From: Scatophagus argus
Taxonomy: Eukaryota; Chordata; Actinopteri; Scatophagidae
Assembly: GCF_020382885.2 (NCBI RefSeq)
Contig: NC_058495.1
Span: 19,202,127 to 19,266,126 of the forward strand
Length of the DNA: 64,000 bases
Direction of reading: 5' to 3'
Positions 15,519-25,614 of the stretch are shown here, piece by piece. A program made the position numbers and the translations under genes. The notes under the pieces are model-generated. The model ran no database searches. It had not been told where the DNA came from and saw only the letters and a program-made list of their open reading frames with translations. The first letter of the stretch is position 1, and every line of letters begins with the position of its first letter.

Positions 15519-18170
15519 CTGTGCCTTTTCTTTTTGTGAGTGGCACTTCTGCGTTTTTAAACCAGGGCAATCAGGGGGAGGATAGGATATAAGCAAGAGT
15601 GAAATTAAAGATTAACGTTGATCAGTGTGTTTGTGCAAAAAAAAAAAAAAAAAAAAAAGAGATGGTTCTTAAAAAAGGCATCAGAGGTGTCAAAGTACAC
15701 CCACTGTAGATACAAGTATTGTTGGGTATTGTAAAAAATTATTATTATTATTACTTTTACTCCTTCTCTGAGGTGTTGTTTGCTGAATGTTGTAGTTCTT
15801 GTAGTTTGAAACACATAAGTGACAGTTTCTCGCTCTCTCTCTCTCTCTCTCTCTGTATGGTAATTGACATTCCCTGATAAGACTGAATGAAGGCTTTGCA
15901 CTGTCGTGGATGTAAAAAGTGGTCTGTGTTTGTAGAAATCTCAAGTTCCTAAAATGGTGACAGCTAAGTGCATGATGTCATTTGTGTGCCAATATGCTAT
16001 CTGTGAAACTAGTAAAAAAAAGAAAAGTTTACAAAAAAAAAGTTTACAAAACTCAATCTGCCCTGACTCATTAGTGAAAGTGAATTTAGATCAGTGTGAT
16101 TACATGTACATTGTTTTTTAATCTAACAGAAACTACAGTAGATTTTGATAATATGTATTTCTAATTCATGTACGGATTTAAAATATGATGACGTACTTGT
16201 TGGTACAAATACATTCCAACTCATATTTGGCATTTTTATCACATCAGGAAGCCTGAAAGGTTGAAGCAATGACTGTACACACTAAATAGGGTTTGTGCAA
16301 GACAAAATGTACAATATGCAACCACTGCAGCATGTTGATTCTTGCTCCAAGGTTTCCACTTCCAAAGTTGCATCTGTGCAAACAATATCACACTTTAATT
16401 TGAATCATCTGAAGGGGTGGGGTGGGGGGGTGGGGTTGTCTCCCTCATTGTTTACTGCTACAAACTACTGTGACTGTTTTGTATGCTGTTCTTGGAGTAC
16501 TGGGAAATTATAAGTTATACCTCTCGAAAGCATGTTCAGAGTATCCATTGAAGCTCATTCAAAAAAGCACATCAGTCCCACAGTTACATGAATAAGTGAG
16601 TCATGGGCTAGTCTGTACATAACTGATATTGATCTTTTGTTGACTTTAAAGTCATGATTCAGGTTTGTACAACTTTTAAAGAGAAATCTGTGCACTTCAT
16701 GTATTGTACTATTCAAAGGATAATACTCGGTTGCTGTTTTCCATTAATATGACTTGTGCAACCCTGTTTCTTGACGTCCTAAGCATGTGGCTTGCATCAG
16801 TGTTATAAAGCAGATTGAACATCCACTTATGTATAATAGTCTGACATTCATGATAAACATCTGTGGGTCCATATAATCATATAATGGCAATTAATCCATG
16901 AGTGTGGATATTTTACAGGCATTCATGTTAATAAAGCATAATTGGATCTGTGTGGAAAATGTTCATGTAACTGAAAAAGAATTTCTCATGGTTGCTCAGC
17001 ATTAGATTGTACCCTTGTACTCCTGATGTTTTGTAATCACACTGAGGACTATTGCTTGTCAATGTCAGATCAACTAAATACAATCAAAAGAAAATGTGCA
17101 GCTCATTTTCTGTCTGCTAGCTTGATGCTTGTTGGTCCATCAATGAGTCTGTCAGGTACAATGAAAAGTCAACAGGGAAAATTTGCTCTTTCTGAAACCT
17201 CATCAGTGTCCAAGTAATACATGCAGTAAAAAAGAGTTGTAGTTGCATGGCTTTTAATATGTATGGAGGGCTGCAGTTGTCTCTGATTTTCACATTAATT
17301 TGCTTAACAAGCTAAAGCTACATTTACACAGGTCTACCTATTTTTCCACAGCTGGAAAAATAGGTAAATGAATGGATTCATATTGATCAATCTTTGCTAT
17401 TTTAGATGTTTATAGGCTATTCATGACTAAATGAGAGGTAAATCCAGTCATAATGGAGAAAAGACCAAGCTAGACTTCTGCTAAATGCAGGGCTAGCTCA
17501 GTTTTTTTTGTTAGTGGAACTTAATGATTGAGCTACCTTGTTAACAAGTATTTAAGACTGAATTAATTATAATGTACAACAGCAATTATTTATAATGTTA
17601 CACAGATGCATTTGATCAGTAGGGTGAACTTTGTGGTCGAAGAGCAAATCAAATAAAAGTTAGCAGAAACAACATGCTTGACATGACACTGCAAATCAGG
17701 CCAGCTGCATTTAAAAAAGTCTTAAAGGATGTAATTTATTTTAAACTTTGTCTATGTCTTGTATGTTACCAAACGGACACCAAGTCACAGCCTGGGCCTC
17801 TCTTGCAGGCCTGTTCATAGTTACAGAGTGAATGTCAACAAGTAATTTACATGACTTATCAAACTGTGACTTTAATCAATGTACTGCATGTTGTTTTTAC
17901 AGCCACTTACTCACATGGCTACACGAGCCTCACAAGTTTGGTGCTTTCCAGTAATCAGTGCTTGTGGTATCAGTAACAGCATTTCCATGAGCGTCTCAGA
18001 TGATCCCAAAACAGGTGAACACACTCCTGAGTGACCAGCAGGGGGCGACAGCAGTCCGTCTGCGCGCTGCACCGCTTGCAACAGAAACCACTGAAACCGT
18101 TCCCAACAAGGAAGTCACCAACGGCACAAACCGCGATGTGCTCTTCTGTCAGAGCAGCATCCGAGCAGAC
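15519..18170 (+). other. synpr 3' region and gap to the zinc-finger gene
   Basis: The stretch after the synpr stop is AT-rich and non-coding. It holds a poly-A run (15637-15658), a TC/AG tract near 15830-15853, possible poly-A signals (attaaa near 15603; aataaa at 16930-16935) and a 14-bp inverted repeat at 17335-17348/17353-17366. A 1.4 kb 3' untranslated region ending near 16950 is plausible for synpr but is inference. No other gene is seen. Confidence 0.5.
17335..17366. repeat. Small hairpin, 14-bp arms
   Basis: The arms tacctatttttcca and tggaaaaataggta are exact reverse complements around a 4-base loop (cagc). It lies between synpr and the zinc-finger gene. A Rho-type terminator role does not apply in a eukaryote; no function is proposed. 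Confidence 0.75.
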
Positions 18171-20100
18171 ATGTCCTCTCTACAGCATCTGAACGAGTTT
18201 ATTTCTGAGCGGCTGACAGCGGCGGCCGTGGAGATTTTCGGAGCGGTGGAGAAAACGTTGATCGAGTACCAGGGAGAAATCAACCGATCGAAGCAAGAGA
18301 TAGATCACCTGCGAACACTGGTGCTCTGGCCTCAAGTCAGGTTGCATAGATCAGGTGTGTGGATCCAACACTTTCACTCACCGATTTAAAAAAAAAACAT
18401 GATAGTTTATAAGAAGAGGTATTGTAGCTAAGATGATCAGGCTGTTCCGTTACGTTTTTGTCAGTAATGTGTTTCTCATGCTAATTGTGAGTCTAAAGTA
18501 TTTTTTACATCTCAAGTCTCACCCCTGTATGCACTCTGATGTCCTTCAGCAAGCCGCCAGTTCAGTCCTCCCTGCTGGGATAAGGAGGCTTCTCCTGAGC
18601 GCTCCCATGCGGAGAAATGGGCCCCAGATGTGAGCCCAGACCACCCAGGCACCCTGTGTGTCAAAGAGGAGCATGACCAGAGGGCAGTCTGGCGAGGACC
18701 GTCCTGTGGCCAGCAGAAAGCACGAGGTGACCCAATGTTGCCCTCGCAGTTATACAGAATAGTAACTGTTGAACAGGCAGCAGACATCAAAGCTGAGCCT
18801 TACAGCGAGGAGTTTATAACATCTCCGTCAACCAGGAAGCCTGAGATCCCCTTTGGAATAAATCCAAAGTCTTCTGGACTTCAGCAGGAAACTCAGATAG
18901 GTGAGGAGAGGACCAGTGAGACCACATCCAGCACAGGTTAGCCAAGGCTAAAATAAATACTTTTATTATATCCATCTGTGTGTTGGATTTGACAGACTTC
19001 ACACGTACCTTTGGCTTTGAAAAAGCGAAACTGCGTTATAGTAAATAGTGTTTTCATGGTATAATATACACTCATGTCCACGTTACCTGGTAAGTTGATG
19101 ACATTTCTTTGCATATAACACAGGATGTTCATTGCTTTGGTACAAAAACAGGATAGTGCAGGAAACTGTAACAAAAAGATGAAATAAGCCATAGATGTGA
19201 GCACATTTGTCTATGTGTCTCTATGTACTCCAGACTGTTTAGTTGTAGTCATATCATTTAGCATGTTTTCACACCTTTGTCCTCATAGATCGGCCTGAGG
19301 TCACTGATGAGCAACAGGACGGGAGCCCACTTCAGCACCACAAGGACCCTGATCCCTTACAAGTCAAAGTGGAAAAGCTTACATCATCTAGTGCTCAGAA
19401 AGAGAGACACAACAACGAACCCCCACCTCAGTCAGAGAGGAGTGTTTACAATCAGCGTCATTCTTCAAGCCCCAGCCATGACCACATTTTGACCAACCAA
19501 ACATTTGACCTGGCAGAGAAAAACAGACAAGCTGCTGAAGGAGACAGCGACCAGCCATCCAGAGTGACTACAGTTTCCCATCCCCTCCACTGTGTAAATC
19601 AAAGTCAGTACGGTACTGAAAGTGTGGTGAATGGCGAGTGGATCAAGGCGCCAAAGAAAAGGCAAAACTCCAACTTGTGCAGTGAAGGAGGCAACAGCAT
19701 CGGAGTGGGAGAAGATGTAAATGACCTCATCAGGGAGAGAAAACACACGTGTCCCGTCTGTGCGAAACGTTTCAAAGAGTCGAGCCATTTGAAGGATCAC
19801 GTGAGAATCCACACGGGAGAGAAGCCGTATCGGTGTAAGGAGTGCGGCATGAACTTCAGGCAGAGTGGAACTCTGACTCTGCACATGAGGATCCACACCG
19901 GAGAGCGGCCGCACCAGTGCACCGACTGCGGCCGGCGTTTCAATCGGAAAGGCGACATGGAGACTCACAGGGTGACACATACGGGGGAGAGACCCCATCT
20001 GTGCACAATGTGCGGGAAGAGCTTCAAGAGGAAGAGCAACTTGAATACACATGTGAAGATTCATGCAGAGGACAAAATGAATCACACTCAACCACTGTAA
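18171..20100 (+). CDS. C2H2 zinc-finger protein, four fingers
   Basis: Three coding exons join in phase: 18171-18354, 18550-18936 and 19289-20100, giving 460 aa. The N-terminus (MSSLQHLNEFISERLTAAAV, then EIFGAVEKTLIEYQGEINRS) is the short helical leader seen in many fish multi-finger proteins. The middle is low in structure and acidic, with KEEH, IKAEP and VKVEK sumoylation-like words. Four C2H2 fingers lie at about residues 345-453, starting CPVCAKRF, CKECGMNF, CTDCGRRF and CTMCGKSF, with TGEKPY/TGERPH linkers, so the protein probably binds DNA in the nucleus. An upstream in-frame ATG at 18000 would add 57 residues without family resemblance; I prefer the conserved MSS start. It belongs to a large lineage-specific family; the target and an orthologue name cannot be assigned. 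Confidence 0.85.
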
Positions 20101-21203
20101 CCGCTTATCTTCCAGTGAGAAATCCTGTGGAAAAAGGAAAGTTTATATTATCATGTTGACTAGAGTGTGATACACATTTGTAAATATTTCTAAACCAACT
20201 GAGATTGTTGTTGTTGTTGTTGTTGTTTTAACAGTTTTGCAAACTGCAACTTTACTGCTTTGGTTTACTCTCAATGCTTTCATCAGCCTGTTTTTGGCTG
20301 CAGCAGGCAGCTGTTTCAGCCAAGACTGCTACCAGGCAGCAGACAAAGGCAGCAAATACCTTTTGGGGAGCATTTAACAGCTCAAGAGACAAGACATATT
20401 TTCTCAGGAATTGGTGCACACCAAGCAGAACTTAATGAAGAATGGCAGTCAGACAAAACACGAGTCCACCTTCACAGATGGCTCTAATTCACGGTAAGTT
20501 AATGGGTGGTAAGTGTGCCATTTAGGAACACTTACTGGTTTCTTTTTATTAAGCAGAGCATCTAACTAAAAGGGACTCTGCATTAAATATTGAAATTATT
20601 AAATGGGTTGCAGTAGTGTTTAACTTGACCCGACTGCATTGGCACAGAGATTACTGTGACGGTTAAGGTGAACTAAATGATGAAGACGAGAATAAGGAGA
20701 GGTGGAATGCTGGGCACACATAGATGAAGAGAACACACAGCAGATCATAGCCTGTGAGGACCTACATGCCTTCTCCACCTGCTGGACCAGGTAAGTGTGG
20801 TGAAAAGGCTTGAAAAATAAAATAGAGACCATTTTTCAGTTTCTGGAAAGATGTTGGTGCTTGAAGCTTCTGTTGTTTAGAGCTGCAGCATTCCTCTAGG
20901 TTGCTTCCTTCTCTATGCAAGTGAAATAGTTTCTGCACCATCAGGTGCGTGTTGGTCTTCAGGTATAGAACATGTAGAAGATCAGTAATTGAAAGAGTCA
21001 TTGAGTATGTTGTGCTTCTCTTAACTCCTGCCTCGAATGTTGCGAAACAACAAACAACAGAAATGCGCCATTGTAAAGCAATCCAACTGAAATGTGCGCG
21101 TGCATGTGTGTGATTGGCCAATGCGGCCCAAATTATAGAGATAAGAAGTGATGTCATCACCCCCCCTGGCAGTACGTCATGGTTTTATATTGTGTTATAA
21201 TGT
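20101..21203. other. Gap between zinc-finger gene and tRNA cluster
   Basis: No gene seen. It contains a TTG trinucleotide run (about 20203-20227) and a possible poly-A signal aataaa at 20816-20821, which would imply a 3' untranslated region of about 0.7 kb for the zinc-finger gene if used. Confidence 0.45.
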
Positions 21204-21277
21204 GTTTTATATGGTGTAAAAGTTGTGCACTTTGGACTGTGAATCCACCGATCCGACTGAATATTTCCCTGGGAGTG
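21204..21277 (+). pseudogene. Decayed tRNA-Gln relic
   Basis: The segment aligns along its length with the intact tRNA-Gln at 23395-23466: atggtgtaa, gcact-tggact-tgaatcca and cgatccga are retained. The acceptor stem no longer pairs, the T-arm sequence (gactgaatatttccc in place of gagttcaaatctc) is disrupted, and the anticodon triplet has changed from CTG to GTG. It is not expected to give a working tRNA. It stands 183 bases upstream of the first tRNA-Leu, a spacing similar to that between the last tRNA-Leu and the intact tRNA-Gln. Confidence 0.75.
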
Positions 21278-21459
21278 GCCAAGTAACTCTTCTAGATTAT
21301 TATCAATTTATTGGAAAATCGAACAATCAGAAGTTGCTCATTCAGTGCAATTCGATTACGTTTTTGAATAAAGTTTCAATTGCTCAGAAATGTTTGTCAT
21401 CCACTATTATTGAAGAGCGTATGTGCTGTGTCAAAAAACGCACAGGTACATGGTCGTAT

Positions 21460-21542
21460 GTCAGGATGGCCGAGCGGTCTAAGGCGCTGCGTTCAGGTCG
21501 CAGTCTCCCCTGGAGGCGTGGGTTCGAATCCCACTTCTGACA
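21460..21542 (+). tRNA. tRNA-Leu(CAG), copy 1
   Basis: 83 nt with a fully paired acceptor stem (GTCAGGA with TTCTGAC, discriminator A), a long class II variable arm, anticodon loop TTCAGGT (CAG), intact A box (TGGCCGAGCGG) and B box (GGTTCGAATCC). A TTTT terminator follows about ten bases downstream. It matches the vertebrate tRNA-Leu(CAG) consensus as I know it and reads leucine CUG codons. All structural hallmarks are present, so it should be functional. Confidence 0.96.
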
Positions 21543-21754
21543 ACCACCATTTTCAGCCACGTAACAACTACAAAAGTTGCTGCTCCTTACGCAAAGCAAG
21601 GATACACAGAAGATAAATTGTAGGCTGCTAATCTCTCTCTGGAGAGAGGTGTGTTCATTCAGTCCATTTTAGGTAAACAAACGAAGTGACCTACTGTCTC
21701 ACTTATGGGGGCCCTTGAAGACTGTATCTGCTGTGTGTGGGTGTAGTACATAGA

Positions 21755-21837
21755 GTCAGGATGGCCGAGCGGTCTAAGGCGCTGCGTTCAGGTCGCAGTC
21801 TCCCCTGGAGGCGTGGGTTCGAATCCCACTTCTGACA
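21755..21837 (+). tRNA. tRNA-Leu(CAG), copy 2
   Basis: Identical by eye to copy 1 over all 83 nt, and followed by a TTTT terminator. It is the first member of a two-gene unit (copy 2 plus copy 3) that is duplicated immediately downstream as copies 4 plus 5. Confidence 0.96.
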
Positions 21838-21925
21838 ACCACCATTTTCAACCACGTCTGTATGTTCATTCAGTCAGTTACAAAAAAGGTGAACAAATGA
21901 AGTCACCTACTGTTTCTGTCTGTCT

Positions 21926-22008
21926 GTCAGGATGGCCGGGCGGTCTAAGGCGCTGCGTTCAGGTCGCAGTCTCCCCTGGAGGCGTGGGTTTGAATCCCAC
22001 TTCTGACA
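21926..22008 (+). tRNA. tRNA-Leu(CAG)-like, copy 3, probably decaying
   Basis: Same 83-nt frame and CAG anticodon as copy 1, but it has A14 changed to G (TGGCCGGGCGG) and C56 changed to T (GGTTTGAATCC). A14 pairs with T8 and is part of the A box; C56 pairs with G19 and is part of the B box. No TTTT run occurs close downstream; the first is about 80 bases on. Both promoter boxes are thus weakened and the core fold is damaged. It is probably a pseudogene, though the acceptor stem is intact. Confidence 0.8.
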
Positions 22009-22157
22009 AGCGCCATTATCAACCACGTAAAATCAACTACAAAAGTTGCTGTTCCTTAATAGGATACACAGGCTACTAATCTGTCTTTATTTTCATTCAG
22101 TCCATTTTAGTTAAAAAATGGTGCACAAATGAAGTCACCTACTATCGTTGTCTGTCT

Positions 22158-22240
22158 GTCAGGATGGCCGAGCGGTCTAAGGCGCTGCGTTCAGGTCGCA
22201 GTCTCCCCTGGAGGCGTGGGTTCGAATCCCACTTCTGACA
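22158..22240 (+). tRNA. tRNA-Leu(CAG), copy 4
   Basis: Identical by eye to copies 1 and 2, with a TTTT terminator about ten bases downstream. First member of the second two-gene unit; its 88-base downstream spacer (22241-22328) looks identical to that of copy 2 (21838-21925). Confidence 0.96.
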
Positions 22241-22328
22241 ACCACCATTTTCAACCACGTCTGTATGTTCATTCAGTCAGTTACAAAAAAGGTGAACAAA
22301 TGAAGTCACCTACTGTTTCTGTCTGTCT

Positions 22329-22411
22329 GTAAGGATGGCCGGGCGGTCTAAGGTGCTGCGTTCAGGTCGCAGGCTCCCCTGGAGGCGTGGGTTCGAATCC
22401 CACTTCCGACA
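22329..22411 (+). tRNA. tRNA-Leu(CAG)-like, copy 5, probably decaying
   Basis: Shares the A14-to-G change with copy 3, as expected from their common origin, and in addition has two acceptor-stem mismatches (A3 opposite G70, A4 opposite C69). It also has a C-to-T change near position 26 and a T-to-G change near position 45. The B box is intact. No TTTT terminator lies close downstream. Folding of the acceptor stem and Pol III initiation should both suffer, so I treat it as a probable pseudogene. Confidence 0.8.
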
Positions 22412-22554
22412 AGTGCCAATATCAACTACAAAAGTTGCTGTTCCTTAATCCAGGCCAAGGATACACAGGCTACTAATCTGTCTTTATTTTCATTCAGTCC
22501 ATTTTAGTTACAAAATGGTGCACAAATGAAGTCACCTACTATCGTTGTCTGTCT

Positions 22555-22637
22555 GTCAGGATGGCCGAGTGGTCTAAGGCGCTGCGTTCAGGTCGCAGTC
22601 TCCCCTGGAGGCGTGGGTTCGAATCCCACTTCTGACA
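22555..22637 (+). tRNA. tRNA-Leu(CAG), copy 6
   Basis: One visible difference from copy 1: C16 in the D loop is T (GAGTGG), a position where either pyrimidine is allowed. Acceptor stem, anticodon and B box are intact, and TTTT follows within ten bases. Probably functional. Confidence 0.94.
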
Positions 22638-22851
22638 TGTGCTATTTTCTGATGTGTAGTGACAAGTGTGATAGATTCATGGAAATGTTATTGTTATACC
22701 AGCTCACATTTACATGGTTATGGTACAAAATCAGGACTCAGGTCCCGGGAGCAATAAGTAGAATATAGAAATATAAAATGAAAAGTTGAATAAAATAGAA
22801 ATATAAGCTAAATAAAAATAGAATATATATTATCTGATGATACCCAGGCCC

Positions 22852-22853
<2 letters not shown>

Positions 22854-22882
<29 letters not shown>
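22854..22882. repeat. (CA)n microsatellite
   Basis: CA run in the spacer between tRNA-Leu copies 6 and 7. Confidence 0.9.
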
Positions 22883-22889
<7 letters not shown>

Positions 22890-23059
22890 GATTTATTGTT
22901 CATATGTAAGAATGTACATATACAAAAATACAGTTCGTCTACATATTAACCGACGCTAAGCAAGTGGGAACGAAATAAACAGAATTAAGCCATGATATCC
23001 AAAGAATATGGCTCACATGTTCCCTCCCAGTCGAATGAAGTCACAACAAACATTTATAA

Positions 23060-23142
23060 GTCAGGATGGCCGAGCGGTCTAAGGCGCTGCGTTCAGGTCG
23101 CAGTCTCCCCTGGAGGCGTGGGTTCGAATCCCACTTCTGACA
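23060..23142 (+). tRNA. tRNA-Leu(CAG), copy 7
   Basis: Identical by eye to copy 1, with TTTT about six bases after the gene. Its flanks do not resemble those of copies 2 to 6, so it stands outside the tandem duplication. Confidence 0.96.
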
Positions 23143-23394
23143 AGACATTTTCATTTGCGCAGTGTGAATGTTTGCTGCTTCTGCCCAACATGAAGTTAGA
23201 TATGCAGTAGCGCTTATCATAGAAGTAGTAAATGGAAATGGAATAAATCAGCGAAATTAATTTGCCAATATACCCAGAGTACGTAACGTGGAATCATAGA
23301 CAAATTTTTATCGAGGTAAAGAATACCTCTTGAAGTATAGTTGCTAAAAACTTTGGGCTTCCGACTGATTAAAATAATATTGACGATCAGTAGA

Positions 23395-23466
23395 GGTTCC
23401 ATGGTGTAATGGTTAGCACTCTGGACTCTGAATCCAGCGATCCGAGTTCAAATCTCGGTGGGACCT
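23395..23466 (+). tRNA. tRNA-Gln(CTG)
   Basis: 72 nt: acceptor GGTTCCA pairs with TGGGACC (one G-T pair) and the discriminator is T. The D arm is standard, the anticodon loop CTCTGAA gives CTG, and the B box is GAGTTCAAATCTC. It reads glutamine CAG codons. The sequence agrees with the vertebrate tRNA-Gln consensus. Only a TTT run (acatttag), not TTTT, is seen close downstream, so termination may be leaky. Confidence 0.95.
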
Positions 23467-25541
23467 ACATTTAGTTAAATTCAAGTAATATGTAAAAATA
23501 GGTCAAGGTTGTATTTCCATTTATCGGACACGAACGATTCGACAATAAAAACTTAAGCTACTAACATTAATAAATGGATGTCATTTATATTTGAGGACAA
23601 AAAAACAGCTTCAGTGATTGCTCCCTATGGAGTAGCAATATAGAGTATACTGCTTAATTACAATATTTTATTAACGCTGAGTCTGATCTCATGCTGCAAT
23701 TGAAGGCGCAGTCACCTGTAGTACGTTATAGCTGTTTGTGTAATTTGTTGGCGTGGCCACCAGAGGTCGGCCTATACAGGATTTTACGCACTTCAGGCAC
23801 TATCGACAGGTATAAAGCAATGCTTTGGCTAAATGCCAAAGTGCCTTTACTAATTACAAATACTTCAAGCATTTTAATTGAATATCCAAATTGCTGACAA
23901 AACGGGACACGGGACAAACTCCTGCTGATCTGGTCTGTTCAGGATAAAGTTAATGTTTCTAAAAACACCTGACTGTTTTGTGTTGGGTTTCTTAAAGAGT
24001 ATTGTGTTTGAAATGCAATCTGTAGGCAATAGAGTTCACAGTGCACTGCACACAAAGTCACACATGATGGTCCTGAAATCTTGTTTGATGTTTAAGTTAA
24101 ATTAATCGTCTATTTAAGCCATTAAACACAGTAAAATACAATATTCATTAAAGTACTGGCTTTTGTAACTCCACGCTGCACACGCAGACACAAGCGGTTT
24201 CCTTTTACTGGTGAATTTGTTAAATTCACCGTGAAAACTAAAACAAAGACAAATACAAAATCAATTTGCGGCGTAATCAATATACAATACAAACGAAAAT
24301 AAATCAATGAACGGACATTGAAACAAAACATACCTCGTTGGCTGTGTGCAAAAGGAATTAAAAAAGTGACACTGGGTCCTTGTCCAAACACAAAATAAGA
24401 TCCACAATCTTCAAAAACTTAAACCTTGAGCTTAACTTCTATCAGACGCTGATGCTTCTTCTTCCTCTTCTTCTTTCTTCTTCTTCTTCTTCTTCTTCTT
24501 CTTCTTCTCTTTTTCAGTCACACAGCGCAACCAAGTGCAGCGCCACCCATGGCAAACGTTATATAACAGGCAACATAAAAATACATACCTTAAAAATACA
24601 GACAAACATCAATTAGGTGCAAACACATACATGCAAAAGAAAATGAAGGTAAACCATAACTTTTGACCCAAAACATTTTTGTAGACATCCATCAGATTTA
24701 GAAAGGTTACCTCAGCATTGACCTTGAGATGTACATACCCAATACCACGTCCAAAACATAAAGTTCAAATCTCAGGGTGTTGACAGGCTCGGAAAAGATT
24801 GTGGCACAAACTGGGCACAATATGGCCCAGATGCCATCACACTTTCTTTTTTCCAGATTTTCCGGAGCAGGGAGTCCACGATGGTAGAGATTAATCATAA
24901 TGTACTGTACATTATCATCCTGCTGTTTGACCTCAGGGCTACATGTACCCTTTTACTCTTTTCCCTGCAGGAGTCTGTATTCACAGCAACACAAAGAGGG
25001 GGCTTACCAGAAGCTGTTTATTGCATATTTGAAGGTAAATGTAACTCATACTAAGAAAATGTAAATTTTATGTCAGGAGAGATCATAGAGAGGTCACATT
25101 TTATCAAAACGTCATGTCAATAAAAAGGGTTTAATAGACAAGAGTGTTCTGTGGTTTTTCAAGGTCCTATGCCACTACATTAACAGCTATTATCATCTAG
25201 ACATGATCCTTCATCCTCTTGCGCAAATTAATAGAAAAATTCACGCGTCTTAATTTCACGTTACTTCGTGTTTCATGACATTCCATTTTAATTTCAGTCT
25301 CTTCTCAGGACGCAACTTGCAATTAATTGTAATAATTAGTAATTGTTACAATTAGCAGTAATTGTGCTACTTCTGGCCCTTGATGCTGAGTATCAACGAG
25401 TACCTTGATTAATTCGCCGCGGGGAGAAGTCTAGAAGTGTTTGAAAGGTGTTTTCTACCTTTGAGCAGTAACGTCTTAGCTCAGAAGACCAGCTGGTAGA
25501 TCGGAAACTGTCTTAGTTACATCAAAAGAGACCACCTCGTC
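23467..25541. other. Gap between tRNA-Gln and tRNA-Phe
   Basis: No gene recognised. It contains a CTT/TTC-rich microsatellite (about 24453-24510). The rest is AT-rich and without recognisable coding or RNA structure. Confidence 0.5.
24453..24510. repeat. (TTC)n polypyrimidine microsatellite
   Basis: Long TTC-dominated tract, a polypurine/polypyrimidine stretch that could adopt triplex structure; otherwise simple sequence. Confidence 0.85.
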
Positions 25542-25614
25542 TGCCGAAACCCGGGATCGAACCAGGGACCTTTAGATCTTCAGTCTAACGCTCTCCCAAC
25601 TGAGCTATTTCGGC
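25542..25614 (-). tRNA. tRNA-Phe(GAA)
   Basis: Read on the minus strand, 73 nt: acceptor GCCGAAA pairs with TTTCGGC, discriminator A; A box TAGCTCAGTTGGGAG; anticodon loop ACTGAAGAT gives GAA; B box GGTTCGATCCC. It decodes UUC/UUU. A TTTT terminator follows about 17 bases downstream on the minus strand. It agrees with the vertebrate tRNA-Phe consensus and should be functional. It lies opposite in direction to the Leu/Gln cluster, 2 kb away. Confidence 0.96.

Noticed and set aside
21471-23142. Repeated reading frames coding SGWPSGLRRCVQVAVSPGGV-type peptides
   Set aside because: They are the tRNA-Leu genes read as protein; the same word recurs at each tRNA copy. No protein is encoded.
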